In this document: piece by piece, positions 19,359-30,195 of the stretch
Layout of the letters: each line of letters opens with the position of its first letter
Position numbering within the stretch: the first letter of the stretch is position 1
Source: Gracilibacillus sp. YIM 98692
GTDB taxonomy: Bacteria > Bacillota > Bacilli > Bacillales > Amphibacillaceae
DNA: 62,208 nucleotides
Direction: 5' to 3'
Assembly: GCF_010993965.1 (NCBI RefSeq)
Contig: NZ_WIXM01000022.1
Location: 1 to 62,208 of the forward strand
Notes under the pieces: model-generated
The model's input: only the letters and a program-made list of their open reading frames with translations
What the model was told of the DNA's origin: nothing
The model's database searches: none
Program-made: the position numbers and the translations under genes

Positions 19359-19862
19359 ATGTCAAAAGTAATTGAGCACAAAAAACAATTGGTGTCAGAT
19401 ATTGCCGATAAATTACGTGACAGTCAATCTACTGTATTGGTTGATTACCGTGGTTTAGACGTTGCAGAAGTAACGGAATTACGTTCACAATTACGTGAAG
19501 CTGGCGTGGATTTTAAAGTTTATAAAAACACTATGACACGTCGTGCGGTAGAAGAGGCTGAATTAACTGATTTAAATGAAGTTTTAGTAGGTCCAACTGC
19601 TATTGCATTTAGTAAAGATGATATAGTAGCGCCTGCAAAGATCTTAAACAACTTTGCTAAAGAACATGATGCGCTAGAAATTAAAGGCGGTGTAGTAGAA
19701 GGCTCTGTTGCTTCACTTGAGCAAATCAAGGAACTTGCAAACCTTCCAAACTACGAAGGTATGGTTTCTATGCTGCTTAGCGTACTGCAAGCACCTGTTC
19801 GAAACTTTGCGTATGCAACAAAAGCTGTTGCGGAACAAAAAGAAGAAGAAGAAGGCGCATAA
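19359..19862 (+). CDS. rplJ: 50S ribosomal protein L10
   Basis: L10 anchors L12 dimers on the ribosomal stalk. The 167-residue product from ATG 19359 has the N-terminal RNA-binding domain ([23 protein letters not shown]) and the C-terminal helix that binds L12. taggaggtgg precedes the ATG. An earlier frame opening at 19302 lies inside the leader terminator and is not used. Confidence 0.97.
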   Translation: MSKVIEHKKQLVSDIADKLRDSQSTVLVDYRGLDVAEVTELRSQLREAGVDFKVYKNTMTRRAVEEAELTDLNEVLVGPTAIAFSKDDIVAPAKILNNFAKEHDALEIKGGVVEGSVASLEQIKELANLPNYEGMVSMLLSVLQAPVRNFAYATKAVAEQKEEEEGA

Positions 19863-19920
19863 TAAGAATTCGGTTATATATCGTTTATGTTTATAAAAAA
19901 ATTATTTAGGAGGAATAAAA

Positions 19921-20283
19921 ATGTCTAACGAACAAATCATTGAAGCGATAAAAGAAATGTCAGTTCTTGAATTAAATGACTTAGTAAAAGCAATTGAAGA
20001 AGAATTTGGAGTAACTGCAGCTGCTCCGGTAGCTGCAGCGGGTGCAGGTGCTGCGGAAGCTGCAGAAGAGCAAACTGAATTTGATGTAGTGCTAGAAGAT
20101 GCTGGTGCTTCTAAGATCAAAGTTGTTAAAGCAGTTCGTGAAATTACTGGACTAGGACTTAAAGATGCAAAAGACCTAGTAGATAACGCACCTGGAGCTA
20201 TCAAAGAAGGCGTAGATAAAGAAGAAGCAGAAGAATTGAAGTCTAAGCTAGAAGATGCTGGTGCAACTGTAGAATTGAAATAA
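19921..20283 (+). CDS. rplL: 50S ribosomal protein L7/L12
   Basis: The 120-residue acidic stalk protein recruits translational GTPases. It shows the N-terminal dimerization helices, an Ala/Gly-rich hinge (about 36-52) and the C-terminal factor-binding domain with [18 protein letters not shown] strong taggagga site precedes it. It is cotranscribed with rplJ. Confidence 0.98.
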   Translation: MSNEQIIEAIKEMSVLELNDLVKAIEEEFGVTAAAPVAAAGAGAAEAAEEQTEFDVVLEDAGASKIKVVKAVREITGLGLKDAKDLVDNAPGAIKEGVDKEEAEELKSKLEDAGATVELK

Positions 20284-20300
20284 GCTCGTTTATAAAGGAG

Positions 20301-20330
20301 AAGCTCGCTGTATAATAGCGGGCTTTTCTT
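20301..20330 (+). terminator. terminator after rplL
   Basis: A 9-bp stem (aagctcgct/agcgggctt, one G-U pair) with a 7-nt loop is followed by tttctt. Confidence 0.82.
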
Positions 20331-20366
20331 ATGCTTAATAAATTGGGTGAAGGACGGAGGGGTAAA

Positions 20367-20963
20367 TTGGCAGATCAATATTTTTCTAAGTTTCCTGATG
20401 TCAAAAGTGATCCGAAATCTTGGGAATACATTTTGAATGGTTATCGTTTCACATTTAAAACTGATAATGGAGTTTTTTCGAAGAATGAAGTGGATTTTGG
20501 TTCCAAAACTTTGATCGAAGCATTTGAACTTCCTGAAGTTCGCGGGCCTTTATTAGATTTAGGGTGCGGGTATGGGCCTGTAGGCTTAGCGCTTGCGAAA
20601 ACATATCCTGAGAGGAAAATTGTAGGAAGTGATGTAAACGTTAGAGCGTTACATTTAGCGAAGCAAAACGCAAAAGTGAATAAAGTTAGCAATATTCGTT
20701 TTGTGGAAAGTGATATGCTTAACAGTTTGCAAGGTGAACGATTTGCAGCGATTTTGACAAATCCGCCGATTCGTGCGGGGAAACAAATTGTACATGAAAT
20801 GTTTGAACAGTCCAGTCGTTCTCTGCAAGAAGGTGGAGAGCTATGGGTAGTTATTCAAAAAAAACAAGGAGCACCATCTGCTAGGAAAAAGCTAGAAGAA
20901 CTATTTTCATCTGTAAAAGTAGTCTCAAAAAATAAAGGCTATTTTATTCTTCGTGCAAAATAA
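20367..20963 (+). CDS. 16S rRNA guanine N2-methyltransferase family protein (YbxB)
   Basis: The 198-residue protein has a class I methyltransferase fold with the SAM motif LDLGCGYGPVGL (about 60-70) and the catalytic NPPIRAG motif (about 130-136) typical of RsmC/RsmD-type m2G enzymes. It corresponds to B. subtilis YbxB, which occupies the same position between rplL and rpoB. The exact 16S target is inferred from family. The TTG at 20367 is preferred because cggagggg lies just before it; an ATG-initiated extension from 20331 overlaps the rplL terminator. Confidence 0.88.
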   Translation: MADQYFSKFPDVKSDPKSWEYILNGYRFTFKTDNGVFSKNEVDFGSKTLIEAFELPEVRGPLLDLGCGYGPVGLALAKTYPERKIVGSDVNVRALHLAKQNAKVNKVSNIRFVESDMLNSLQGERFAAILTNPPIRAGKQIVHEMFEQSSRSLQEGGELWVVIQKKQGAPSARKKLEELFSSVKVVSKNKGYFILRAK

Positions 20964-20964
20964 T

Positions 20965-20993
20965 TTGACTATGCTTTTTGTTTGTGATAGTAT
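20965..20993 (+). promoter_or_regulatory. promoter of rpoB-rpoC
   Basis: TTGACT (20965-20970), 17 bp and TAGTAT (20988-20993) with extended TG form TGATAGTAT. The same nine bases form the -10 of the L7Ae-like gene at 28827-28835. The predicted rpoB leader is about 425 nt. Confidence 0.78.
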
Positions 20994-21199
20994 TGAAAAA
21001 TGCCAATAGGAAGGAAAGTTTGTCAAGAGAAAATATAAGTTTTATGTATAATTTTAAAGAAATTTGGTAAAACTAATCAACATGAGCTTTGACGAACTTT
21101 TTAACTATATAAACAGTAATTTATTAGCTAATAGAGTTCTCTACAAAACCTTTTAGATTTCCTTTTTTATTTTCCACAAACCACTGATGTAATTGAATA

Positions 21200-21295
21200 A
21201 CATTTGCTAGAAGCAAATGTCAATATAAAAGCTTGTAATCATATTTTTTTACAAGTTTGTTCGGTGTGTGATTCCCGAACAAGTGTAGGACACTT
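21200..21295 (+). promoter_or_regulatory. structured part of the rpoB leader
   Basis: Four hairpins follow each other: acatttgc/gcaaatgt (21200-21220), cttgtaa/ttacaag (21232-21255), ttgttcgg/ccgaacaa (21257-21282) and aagtgt/acactt (21281-21295). None has a terminating T-tract, and the last two share two bases, so they compete. They lie in the 460-bp gap between ybxB and rpoB, which holds no credible gene. Confidence 0.55.
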
Positions 21296-21423
21296 ACTAA
21301 ATTATACGCTCTATAGAGAAATTGTCAAATCCACTATAGGAAAAAGTATAAAAGTAAGTGTGGTTTCATTTATTGCTATTTTTATAGCATCTATCTTTTA
21401 TTATGGATCGAGGGGTGAATCAG

Positions 21424-24400
21424 TTGACAGGTCAACTAGTTCAATACGGACGACACCGCCAACGCAGAAGTTATGCGCGTATTAGTGAGGTATTAGATTT
21501 ACCAAATTTAATTGAAATTCAAACCGCTTCATACCAATGGTTCTTAGATGAAGGTTTAAGGGAAATGTTTAAAGACATTTCGCCTATCGAGGATTTTGCT
21601 GGAAACTTATCCTTAGAATTTGTTGATTATAGCCTTGGAGAGCCAAAGTATCCTGTTGAAGAATCCAAAGAAAGAGATGTGACATACAACGCTCCTCTTC
21701 GTGTAAAGGTTCGCTTATTAAATAATGAGACAGGTGAAGTGAAGGAACAAGAAGTATTTATGGGTGACTTCCCGTTAATGACAGAAACAGGTACTTTTGT
21801 GATTAACGGTGCAGAACGTGTTATTGTTTCACAGCTTGTTCGTTCACCAAGTGTTTATTTTAATGATAAAGTAGATAAGAACGGAAAGCGCGGCTATACT
21901 GCTACGGTTATTCCAAACAGAGGTGCATGGTTAGAATTTGAAACAGATGCTAAAGATGTTGTACATGTGCGTATAGACCGTACTAGAAAGTTGCCAATCA
22001 CCGTGTTGCTTAGAGCACTTGGCTTTGGTGATGACCAAGAGATTTTAGATTTGTTCGGAGAAAACGAATACTTAAAAAATACATTAGAAAAAGATAACAC
22101 GGAAACAAGCGAAAAAGCTTTATTAGAAATCTACGAGCGTTTACGCCCTGGCGAACCGCCGACGGTAGAAAATGCTAAAAGTTTACTTGTATCAAGGTTT
22201 TTTGACCCGAAACGATATGACTTAGCTCATGTTGGACGCTATAAAATTAATAAGAAACTGCATATAAAAAACCGTTTATTTAATCAAATTCTTGCAGAAC
22301 CACTTGTGGATACGGAAACAGGTGAAGTGATTGCGAATAGAGGAGATAAGTTAGATAGACGTTTATTAGATAAAATTCTACCTATCTTAGATTCTGATAC
22401 AAATCGCTTTGGTGAGCGAGTGTTAGAACCGAATGAAGGAGTAATAGAAGATCCAATCCGGATTCAATCCATAAAAATCATGGATCCTACAGACCCAGAA
22501 GGGGAAAGAACGCTAACTGTGTTAGGAAACTGTAACGTTGATGATAGTACCAAAAACATTACACCGGCAGATATTTTGTCATCGATCAGCTATTTCTTTA
22601 ATATCTTACATGAAGTAGGCGGAACAGATGATATTGACCACTTAGGGAACCGTAGATTACGTTCTGTTGGCGAGTTGTTGCAGAACCAATTTAGAATTGG
22701 TTTATCCCGAATGGAACGTGTTGTTCGCGAGAGAATGTCTATTCAAGACACTTCTTCGATTACACCACAACAACTAATTAATATTAGACCAGTTATTGCT
22801 TCCATTAAAGAGTTCTTTGGTAGCTCTCAGCTATCTCAATTTATGGACCAAACAAATCCATTAGCCGAATTAACACACAAGCGTCGTCTATCAGCTTTAG
22901 GTCCTGGTGGTTTAACTCGTGAACGTGCAGGTTTTGAAGTACGTGACGTTCACTATTCTCACTATGGCCGTATGTGCCCGATCGAAACCCCAGAAGGACC
23001 AAACATTGGGTTGATTAACTCATTATCTTCTTATGCGAAAGTTAATAAATTTGGTTTTATTGAAACTCCATATCGAAGAGTTGACCCTGAGACTGGGCAG
23101 GTAACGGAGCAGTTTGACTACCTGACGGCAGATGAAGAAGATCATTATGTAGTAGCTCAGGCGAACGCGAAGCTTGACGAAAATGGAGCGTTTGTTGACG
23201 ATGAAGTTATCGCACGTTTCAGAGGGGAAAACACGATCGTAAAACGTGAAAAACTCGATTACATGGATGTTTCGCCAAAACAGGTTGTATCAGCGGCGAC
23301 AGCATGTATTCCCTTCTTGGAAAACGATGACTCTAACCGTGCATTGATGGGTGCGAACATGCAGCGTCAAGCAGTTCCGCTTATGCAGCCTAAGTCTCCA
23401 ATCGTTGGGACTGGTATGGAATATGTTTCTGGTAAAGACTCTGGTGCTGCTGTCATTTGTAAATATGAAGGTATCGTGGAAAGAGTAGAAGCAAAAGAGG
23501 TACACGTTCGCAGAATCACAAATGTAGAAGGAAAAGAAGTCGAAGGTGATTTAGATCGTTATCGACTACAAAAGTTTATTCGCTCTAACCAAGGTACTTG
23601 TTATAACCAAAGGCCTATTGTATCCGAAGGTGACCGTGTAACAAAGGGAGAAATTTTAGCAGACGGTCCATCTATGGAGAAAGGAGAACTTGCTTTAGGT
23701 CAAAACGCATTAGTAGGTTTTATGACTTGGGAAGGTTATAACTACGAAGATGCGATTATCATGAGTGAGCGCTTGGTTAAAGATGATGTTTATACATCTA
23801 TTCATATTGAAGAGTATGAATCAGAAGCCAGAGATACAAAGCTAGGCCCTGAAGAAATCACACGTGATATACCAAATGTGGGAGAAGATGCATTGCGTGA
23901 TCTGGATGAAAGAGGGATTATCCGTGTTGGAGCAGAAGTGGAAGACGGTGACTTATTAGTTGGTAAAGTAACTCCTAAGGGTGTAACAGAATTATCAGCA
24001 GAAGAACGTTTACTTCATGCTATCTTTGGTGAAAAAGCTAGAGAGGTAAGAGATACTTCTTTACGTGTGCCACATGGTGCAGGAGGAATTGTACTTGATG
24101 TAAAAATCTTCAATAGATCTGAAGGTGATGAATTACCTCCAGGAGTTAATCAACTTGTTCGTGCCTACATCGTTCAAAAACGTAAGATTCATGAAGGGGA
24201 TAAGATGGCAGGTCGACATGGTAACAAAGGTGTTATTTCCAAGATTTTACCAGAAGAAGATATGCCGTTCTTACCAGATGGTACTCCAATCGATATCATG
24301 TTAAACCCATTAGGGGTTCCGTCGCGTATGAACATCGGACAAGTGCTTGAGATGCATTTAGGTATGGCAGCAAGAGAGCTAGGCATTCATACTGCTTCAC

Positions 24401-24966
24401 CAGTATTTGATGGTGCCCGTGAAGAAGATGTATGGGAGACTCTTGAAGAGGCAGGCCTACCTCGAGATGCCAAAACTATCCTTTATGATGGACGTACAGG
24501 TGAACCATTTGACAATCGTGTATCTGTAGGTGTCATGTACATGATTAAGTTGGCACACATGGTGGATGATAAATTACACGCTCGTTCTACAGGTCCATAT
24601 TCACTAGTAACGCAGCAACCGCTCGGTGGTAAAGCACAGTTCGGTGGACAGCGTTTTGGTGAAATGGAGGTGTGGGCACTAGAAGCATATGGTGCTGCTT
24701 ACACTTTACAAGAGATCCTTACAGTGAAGTCTGATGATACGGTAGGACGTGTCAAAACTTATGAAGCTATTGTGAAAGGTTCTAATGTACCAGAACCTGG
24801 TATCCCTGAATCGTTTAAAGTACTAATTAAAGAGTTACAAAGTTTAGGTATGGATGTAAAAATGCTAACAGGTGATGAGCAAGAAATTGAACTGCGTGAT
24901 GATGAAGAAGATGATGTTCAATCAGCAGAAAATTTTAATCTAGAGATTGAAGAAACACCTAGCTAA
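21424..24966 (+). CDS. rpoB: RNA polymerase beta subunit
   Basis: This is the 1180-residue catalytic beta subunit. The TTG at 21424, six bases after ggggtga, gives the [16 protein letters not shown] start conserved in Bacillaceae; an ATG 21 bases earlier is less likely. The rifampicin-pocket segment ([26 protein letters not shown]) has the sensitive-type residues. Other conserved blocks include [12 protein letters not shown] and the C-terminal switch region [23 protein letters not shown]. It is cotranscribed with rpoC. Confidence 0.98.
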   Translation: MTGQLVQYGRHRQRRSYARISEVLDLPNLIEIQTASYQWFLDEGLREMFKDISPIEDFAGNLSLEFVDYSLGEPKYPVEESKERDVTYNAPLRVKVRLLNNETGEVKEQEVFMGDFPLMTETGTFVINGAERVIVSQLVRSPSVYFNDKVDKNGKRGYTATVIPNRGAWLEFETDAKDVVHVRIDRTRKLPITVLLRALGFGDDQEILDLFGENEYLKNTLEKDNTETSEKALLEIYERLRPGEPPTVENAKSLLVSRFFDPKRYDLAHVGRYKINKKLHIKNRLFNQILAEPLVDTETGEVIANRGDKLDRRLLDKILPILDSDTNRFGERVLEPNEGVIEDPIRIQSIKIMDPTDPEGERTLTVLGNCNVDDSTKNITPADILSSISYFFNILHEVGGTDDIDHLGNRRLRSVGELLQNQFRIGLSRMERVVRERMSIQDTSSITPQQLINIRPVIASIKEFFGSSQLSQFMDQTNPLAELTHKRRLSALGPGGLTRERAGFEVRDVHYSHYGRMCPIETPEGPNIGLINSLSSYAKVNKFGFIETPYRRVDPETGQVTEQFDYLTADEEDHYVVAQANAKLDENGAFVDDEVIARFRGENTIVKREKLDYMDVSPKQVVSAATACIPFLENDDSNRALMGANMQRQAVPLMQPKSPIVGTGMEYVSGKDSGAAVICKYEGIVERVEAKEVHVRRITNVEGKEVEGDLDRYRLQKFIRSNQGTCYNQRPIVSEGDRVTKGEILADGPSMEKGELALGQNALVGFMTWEGYNYEDAIIMSERLVKDDVYTSIHIEEYESEARDTKLGPEEITRDIPNVGEDALRDLDERGIIRVGAEVEDGDLLVGKVTPKGVTELSAEERLLHAIFGEKAREVRDTSLRVPHGAGGIVLDVKIFNRSEGDELPPGVNQLVRAYIVQKRKIHEGDKMAGRHGNKGVISKILPEEDMPFLPDGTPIDIMLNPLGVPSRMNIGQVLEMHLGMAARELGIHTASPVFDGAREEDVWETLEEAGLPRDAKTILYDGRTGEPFDNRVSVGVMYMIKLAHMVDDKLHARSTGPYSLVTQQPLGGKAQFGGQRFGEMEVWALEAYGAAYTLQEILTVKSDDTVGRVKTYEAIVKGSNVPEPGIPESFKVLIKELQSLGMDVKMLTGDEQEIELRDDEEDDVQSAENFNLEIEETPS

Positions 24967-24994
24967 TCGTATAACGGAATAAAAATATCAGCAC

Positions 24995-25035
24995 CAGCCT
25001 AATACACTATCTAAGCGAGGTAGTGTATTAGGCTG
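24995..25035 (+). other. 15-bp perfect stem-loop between rpoB and rpoC
   Basis: Bases 24995-25009 (start cagcctaat) pair perfectly with 25021-25035 across an 11-nt loop. No T-tract follows and the rpoC ribosome site is 20 bases downstream. It is therefore more likely an mRNA processing or stability element than a terminator. Confidence 0.75.
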
Positions 25036-25070
25036 ATCAAAACTGAAAGATATTAAGGGAGGTTGACCCC

Positions 25071-28000
25071 TTGTTAGATGTAAATAATTTTGAGTTTATG
25101 AAGATAGGTTTAGCTTCGCCGAATAAGATTCGTTCATGGTCGTTTGGTGAGGTTAAAAAGCCTGAAACTATTAATTATCGTACGTTGAAACCGGAAAAAG
25201 ATGGTTTGTTTTGTGAACGTATCTTTGGTCCGCAAAAAGACTGGGAATGTCATTGTGGTAAATATAAAAGAGTTCGTTACAAAGGTGTTGTCTGTGATCG
25301 ATGCGGTGTGGAAGTAACAAAAGCAAAGGTACGCCGTGAACGCATGGGACATATTGAGTTAGCAGCATCTGTTTCTCATATATGGTATTTTAAAGGCATT
25401 CCAAGCAGAATGGGTCTTGTTCTAGATATGTCTCCTAGAGCACTAGAAGAAGTAATCTATTTTGCTGCATATATTGTGACAGACGCCGGAGATACAGCGT
25501 TGGAGAAAAAGCAATTACTCTCTGAAAAAGAATTCCGTGCTTATCGTGATAAATATGGCAGCTCTTTCAAAGCAGATATGGGCGCGGAAGCTATCAAAAA
25601 GATATTACAAGATATCGACTTAGACAAGGAAGTAGAAATTTTACGAGAAGAGTTAAAGTCAGCTCAAGGTCAGCGTAGAACAAGAGCGATTAAACGATTG
25701 GAAGTACTAGAAGCATTTCGTAACTCAGGAAATGATCCGAGTTGGATGATAATGGATGTATTACCAATCATACCGCCTGAATTAAGACCAATGGTTCAGC
25801 TAGACGGTGGCAGATTCGCTACATCTGACTTGAATGATCTATACCGTCGTGTTATTAACCGTAACAATCGTCTGAAAAGATTGCTTGATTTAGGTGCTCC
25901 TAGCATCATTGTTCAAAACGAAAAACGTATGTTGCAAGAAGCTGTAGATGCGCTGATCGACAATGGAAGACGCGGCAGACCGGTAACCGGACCAGGAAAC
26001 AGACCACTAAAATCTCTGTCACACATGTTAAAAGGGAAACAAGGTCGTTTCCGTCAAAATTTACTTGGTAAACGTGTTGACTATTCAGGCCGTTCCGTTA
26101 TTGTTGTAGGTCCACATTTAAAGATGTATCAATGTGGTCTGCCAAAAGAAATGGCAGTAGAGCTATTTAAGCCATTTATTATGAAAGAGCTAGTTGAGCG
26201 TGGACTAGCGCACAATATTAAGTCGGCTAAACGAAAAATTGAAAGATTGCACGAAGAAGTTTGGGATGTGTTAGAAGATGTTATTAAAGAACACCCTGTC
26301 TTGCTAAACCGTGCACCTACATTACACCGCTTGGGTATTCAAGCGTTTGAACCTACTTTAGTGGAAGGTCGCGCTGTTCGTTTGCACCCATTAGTATGTA
26401 CGGCGTATAATGCGGACTTTGATGGGGATCAAATGGCTGTTCACGTACCGCTTTCTGCAGAAGCTCAAGCAGAAGCTAGGATATTAATGCTAGCAGCGCA
26501 AAACATCCTGAATCCGAAAGATGGTAAACCAGTTGTTACGCCATCACAAGATATGGTATTAGGTAACTATTACCTAACAATGGAACGTGAAGATGCGATT
26601 GGTGAAGGTATGATATTTAAGGACTTCAATGAAGCGCTTGTAGCATATCAAAATGGTTATGTGCACTTGCATTCACGAGTAGCTATTCAGACTTCATCAT
26701 TAAACAAAGCAGCTTTTACCGAAGAGCAAAATAATAAATTAATGATTACAACAGTTGGAAAACTAATCTTTAACGATATGTTGCCTGCTTCTTTCCCATA
26801 TATGAATGAGCCAACTCAATATAACCTTGAGGAAGCAACACCTAATAAGTATTTCATTGAAAAAGGTGCAAATGTGAGAGAAGAGATTGCAAAACAGGAT
26901 GTAATACTGCCATTTAAGAAAGGTATTCTTGGTGACATTATTGCGGAAGTATTTAAAAAATCTAAGATTAGTGAAACATCTAAGATGCTTGACCGTATGA
27001 AGGACTTAGGGTTCGCTTATTCTACAAAAGCAGGTATTACCGTTGGTGTATCTGACATTGTGGTGCTTGCTGAGAAAGAAGAAATCTTAACAGCAGCACA
27101 AGAAAAAGTAGATAAAGTATTAAAACAATTCCGCAGAGGTCTTATTACTGATGAAGAACGTTATGATCGTGTCATTTCTGTATGGTCTCAAGCGAAAGAT
27201 GATATTCAAAATAAATTGATGCAATCATTAAACCCACGAAACCCAATCTTTATGATGAGTGATTCTGGTGCACGTGGTAACGCATCTAACTTTACACAGC
27301 TAGCAGGTATGCGTGGTCTAATGGCCAACCCGGCTGGTAGAATTATTGAATTACCGATTAAATCAAGCTTCCGTGAAGGTCTAACAGTATTAGAATACTT
27401 TATTTCTACACACGGTGCTCGTAAAGGTCTAGCCGATACAGCTCTGAAAACGGCAGACTCAGGTTATCTGACTCGAAGACTTGTTGATGTTGCCCAAGAT
27501 GTAATTATACGTGAAGAGGATTGTGGAACTGACAGAGGCTTAACTGTATCTGCTATCAAAGAAGGAACGGAAATGATTGAGCCATTAATTGATCGATTAA
27601 TCGGAAGAACAGCATTCCAGAATGTGAAACACCCTGAAACAAACGAGGTTCTTATCGAAAAGAATGAAGTGATTTCAGAAGACATTGCAAAAGAAATCGT
27701 AGAAGCAGGTGTTGAAGAAGTAACCATAAGGTCAGTGTTTACATGTAATACGAAACATGGCTCCTGCAAAAAATGTTATGGCCGTAACCTTGCTACTGGT
27801 GAAGAAGTAGAAGTAGGCGAAGCAGTAGGTATTATTGCAGCACAATCTATCGGTGAACCTGGTACACAGCTGACAATGCGTACATTCCACACAGGTGGGG
27901 TTGCAGGTAGTGATATTACGCAAGGTTTACCACGTATTCAAGAGATATTTGAAGCAAGAAATCCAAAAGGGCAAGCAGTTATTTCTGAAATTTTTGGAAC

Positions 28001-28685
28001 AGTCAAAGATGTGACAGAAGTGAAAGATAAACAGGAAATTGTCGTACAAGGAGCTGTAGAAGCGAAGACATATACTACGCCTTATGGAGCTAAGTTGAAA
28101 GTGGATATCGGTGAAGAAGTAGAAGCTGGTCAACCATTAACTGAAGGTTCTATAGATCCAAAAGAACTGTTGAAAGTACAAGGAATAGACGGAGTACAAA
28201 CTTACCTATTGAAAGAAGTTCAAAAAGTTTATCGTATGCAAGGTGTGGAAATTGGCGATAAACACGTTGAGGTAATGGTTCGTCAAATGTTGCGTAAAGT
28301 ACGAGTAGCAGATTCTGGTGATACGGAAGTGTTACCTGGATCATTACTTGAAATTCACCAGTTTAAAGATGCTAATAAACAATCGCTACTTTCAGGAGGT
28401 CAACCTGCTGTTGGTAGACCAGTGTTATTAGGTATTACGAAAGCTTCTCTAGAAACAGATTCCTTCTTGTCAGCTGCTTCATTCCAAGAAACGACTAGAG
28501 TATTGACAGATGCAGCGATTAAAGGAAAACGAGATGAATTACTTGGTCTTAAAGAAAATGTCATCATTGGTAAACTTGTTCCTGCAGGTACTGGTATGCA
28601 ACGTTACCGACAAATGAAGGAGAATGTACCAGTTAGTCCAGAGATGGATGAAGAACCAACAGCAGAAGAGGAACTTACAGAATAA
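25071..28685 (+). CDS. rpoC: RNA polymerase beta' subunit
   Basis: The 1204-residue subunit starts at TTG with aagggagg 8 bases upstream. The N-terminal zinc ribbon (CHCGKYKR and CDRCGVE near residues 60-80), the catalytic NADFDGD triad motif (447-453), the trigger-loop region with MRTFHTGG, and the second zinc-binding cluster near residues 890-910 are all present. There is no sign of truncation or inteins. Confidence 0.98.
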   Translation: MLDVNNFEFMKIGLASPNKIRSWSFGEVKKPETINYRTLKPEKDGLFCERIFGPQKDWECHCGKYKRVRYKGVVCDRCGVEVTKAKVRRERMGHIELAASVSHIWYFKGIPSRMGLVLDMSPRALEEVIYFAAYIVTDAGDTALEKKQLLSEKEFRAYRDKYGSSFKADMGAEAIKKILQDIDLDKEVEILREELKSAQGQRRTRAIKRLEVLEAFRNSGNDPSWMIMDVLPIIPPELRPMVQLDGGRFATSDLNDLYRRVINRNNRLKRLLDLGAPSIIVQNEKRMLQEAVDALIDNGRRGRPVTGPGNRPLKSLSHMLKGKQGRFRQNLLGKRVDYSGRSVIVVGPHLKMYQCGLPKEMAVELFKPFIMKELVERGLAHNIKSAKRKIERLHEEVWDVLEDVIKEHPVLLNRAPTLHRLGIQAFEPTLVEGRAVRLHPLVCTAYNADFDGDQMAVHVPLSAEAQAEARILMLAAQNILNPKDGKPVVTPSQDMVLGNYYLTMEREDAIGEGMIFKDFNEALVAYQNGYVHLHSRVAIQTSSLNKAAFTEEQNNKLMITTVGKLIFNDMLPASFPYMNEPTQYNLEEATPNKYFIEKGANVREEIAKQDVILPFKKGILGDIIAEVFKKSKISETSKMLDRMKDLGFAYSTKAGITVGVSDIVVLAEKEEILTAAQEKVDKVLKQFRRGLITDEERYDRVISVWSQAKDDIQNKLMQSLNPRNPIFMMSDSGARGNASNFTQLAGMRGLMANPAGRIIELPIKSSFREGLTVLEYFISTHGARKGLADTALKTADSGYLTRRLVDVAQDVIIREEDCGTDRGLTVSAIKEGTEMIEPLIDRLIGRTAFQNVKHPETNEVLIEKNEVISEDIAKEIVEAGVEEVTIRSVFTCNTKHGSCKKCYGRNLATGEEVEVGEAVGIIAAQSIGEPGTQLTMRTFHTGGVAGSDITQGLPRIQEIFEARNPKGQAVISEIFGTVKDVTEVKDKQEIVVQGAVEAKTYTTPYGAKLKVDIGEEVEAGQPLTEGSIDPKELLKVQGIDGVQTYLLKEVQKVYRMQGVEIGDKHVEVMVRQMLRKVRVADSGDTEVLPGSLLEIHQFKDANKQSLLSGGQPAVGRPVLLGITKASLETDSFLSAASFQETTRVLTDAAIKGKRDELLGLKENVIIGKLVPAGTGMQRYRQMKENVPVSPEMDEEPTAEEELTE

Positions 28686-28701
28686 ATGTAAAAAAGAGTT
28701 T

Positions 28702-28737
28702 GCTTTAGTAAGGGTCGTGGTAGGCTCTTACTAAAGC
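28702..28737 (+). other. 11-bp stem-loop after rpoC
   Basis: gctttagtaag (28702-28712) pairs perfectly with 28727-28737 around a 14-nt loop. No T-tract follows, so termination would be weak. It lies upstream of a separate promoter. Confidence 0.6.
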
Positions 28738-28806
28738 TATCAATAAAACAAGGTGCCAAAGCGGAAGGCTTTTAAATAAGAAATTACTTATTTTTTGAAA
28801 TAAAAG

Positions 28807-28835
28807 TTGACATTAAAAATGGGTAATGATAGTAT
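28807..28835 (+). promoter_or_regulatory. promoter of the L7Ae-like gene and rpsL
   Basis: TTGACA (28807-28812), 17 bp and TAGTAT (28830-28835) with extended TG (TGATAGTAT). Confidence 0.8.
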
Positions 28836-28880
28836 ATGAAAGGTGCTTCCGTTATCCTTGTTGCTTTGGAGGATATACTG

Positions 28881-29132
28881 ATGTCTTATGAAAAAGTAGC
28901 ACAGGAGAAAGTAGAAAAAATAATCGGAACAAAACAAGTGTTAAAAGCTATCAAGCATGGCTTTGCAAAAGAAGTGATAATAGCTAGTGATGCAGATTTG
29001 CATGTTACTAGTAAAGTGTCACAAGCAGCTAAAGAACATGAGATTCCTATAGACTATGTAGATTCTATGCAAAAACTGGGCAAAACATGTGGAATCGATG
29101 TTGGTGCTGCCGCAGTGGTGATTAAACGATAA
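28881..29132 (+). CDS. rplGB: L7Ae-like K-turn RNA-binding protein (YbxF)
   Basis: The 83-residue protein belongs to the L7Ae/L30e family; B. subtilis YbxF binds K-turn RNA and associates with ribosomes. The conserved GTKQVLKAIKHG and the C-terminal GKTCGIDVGAAA segments are present. The ATG at 28881 has ggagga eight bases upstream. An ATG at 28836 overlaps the promoter and was rejected. The position between rpoC and rpsL is conserved. Confidence 0.93.
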   Translation: MSYEKVAQEKVEKIIGTKQVLKAIKHGFAKEVIIASDADLHVTSKVSQAAKEHEIPIDYVDSMQKLGKTCGIDVGAAAVVIKR

Positions 29133-29237
29133 AGTTTTGGTGAACATGATAGTTTACGAAGGCTTTGTTTTTTGCCTTTTTATGAACCACCTGGGTGTGT
29201 GGTATTACATTCTCGAATATAGAAAGGAGGAAATGAG

Positions 29238-29651
29238 ATGCCTACTATTAATCAATTAGTGCGTAAAGGTCGTGTGACAAAAGCTAAAAAATATGACTCT
29301 CCAGCACTTAACAAAGGTTATAACAGCCGTAAAAATGTAGCGACAAACCAATCTTCTCCACAAAAACGTGGTGTATGTACACGTGTTGGTACGCTTACTC
29401 CTAAGAAACCAAACTCTGCATTGCGTAAATATGCACGTGTGCGTTTGTCAAACCAAATTGAGGTAACAGCATATATTCCTGGAATTGGTCACAACCTTCA
29501 AGAACACAGTGTTGTGTTAATTCGTGGAGGACGTGTAAAGGACTTGCCAGGGGTGCGTTATCACATTGTGCGTGGTGCACTTGATACTTCAGGTGTTGAA
29601 GGTCGTAAGCAAGGCCGTTCTAAATACGGTGCTAAAAAACCTAAGAAATAA
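29238..29651 (+). CDS. rpsL: 30S ribosomal protein S12
   Basis: S12 lies at the decoding centre. The 137-residue protein has the [11 protein letters not shown] loop with the lysine whose change gives streptomycin resistance, here the sensitive type, and the second PGVRYH loop. agaaaggagg precedes the ATG. It is the first gene of the str operon rpsL-rpsG-fusA-tuf. Confidence 0.98.
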   Translation: MPTINQLVRKGRVTKAKKYDSPALNKGYNSRKNVATNQSSPQKRGVCTRVGTLTPKKPNSALRKYARVRLSNQIEVTAYIPGIGHNLQEHSVVLIRGGRVKDLPGVRYHIVRGALDTSGVEGRKQGRSKYGAKKPKK

Positions 29652-29687
29652 TTTTAAAAATACCAATCTTTGAAAGGAGGGGGAGTT

Positions 29688-30158
29688 ATGCCACGTAAAG
29701 GACCAGTACCAAAGCGTGATGTGCTGCCAGATCCGCTATATAACTCTAAACTAGTAACTCGTTTAATCAATCAAATTATGGTTCATGGTAAACGAGGAAA
29801 AGCACAAAAGATTTTATACAAATCATTTGAAATCGTACAAGAGCGCAGTGGACAAAATGCAATGGACGTATTCGAACAAGCAATGAAAAACGTTATGCCT
29901 GTACTTGAGGTTCGTGCTCGTCGTGTTGGTGGCTCAAACTACCAAGTACCGGTGGAAGTACGCCCAGAGCGTCGCCAAGCGTTAGGTTTACGTTACATTG
30001 TAAATTATTCTCGCTTACGCGGTGAAAAGACAATGGAAGAACGTCTAGCTAATGAAATTCTTGATGCATCAAACAACACAGGTGCTTCTGTTAAGAAGCG
30101 TGAAGATATGCATAAGATGGCAGAAGCAAACAAAGCATTTGCTCACTATCGTTGGTAA
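29688..30158 (+). CDS. rpsG: 30S ribosomal protein S7
   Basis: S7 nucleates the small-subunit head. The 156-residue length is standard. ATG 29688 is preceded by aaaggaggggg; the in-frame start at 29670 lies upstream of it and was rejected. The [11 protein letters not shown] segment is intact. Confidence 0.98.
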   Translation: MPRKGPVPKRDVLPDPLYNSKLVTRLINQIMVHGKRGKAQKILYKSFEIVQERSGQNAMDVFEQAMKNVMPVLEVRARRVGGSNYQVPVEVRPERRQALGLRYIVNYSRLRGEKTMEERLANEILDASNNTGASVKKREDMHKMAEANKAFAHYRW

Positions 30159-30195
30159 TCTAAAACTATATTCTATGTAGGAAGGAGAAAGATTC

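Noticed and set aside
19708-19896. Plus-strand frame inside the end of rplJ
   Set aside because: It is out of frame within a certain gene and ends in a lysine run produced by the rplJ acidic tail.
19902-20378. 158-codon minus-strand frame over rplL
   Set aside because: Its serine- and alanine-rich composition mirrors the biased codons of rplL; no ribosome site is seen.
21204-21485. Open frame of 93 codons overlapping the start of rpoB
   Set aside because: It covers the hairpin-rich leader, has no ribosome site and is out of frame with rpoB; it is better explained as leader RNA.
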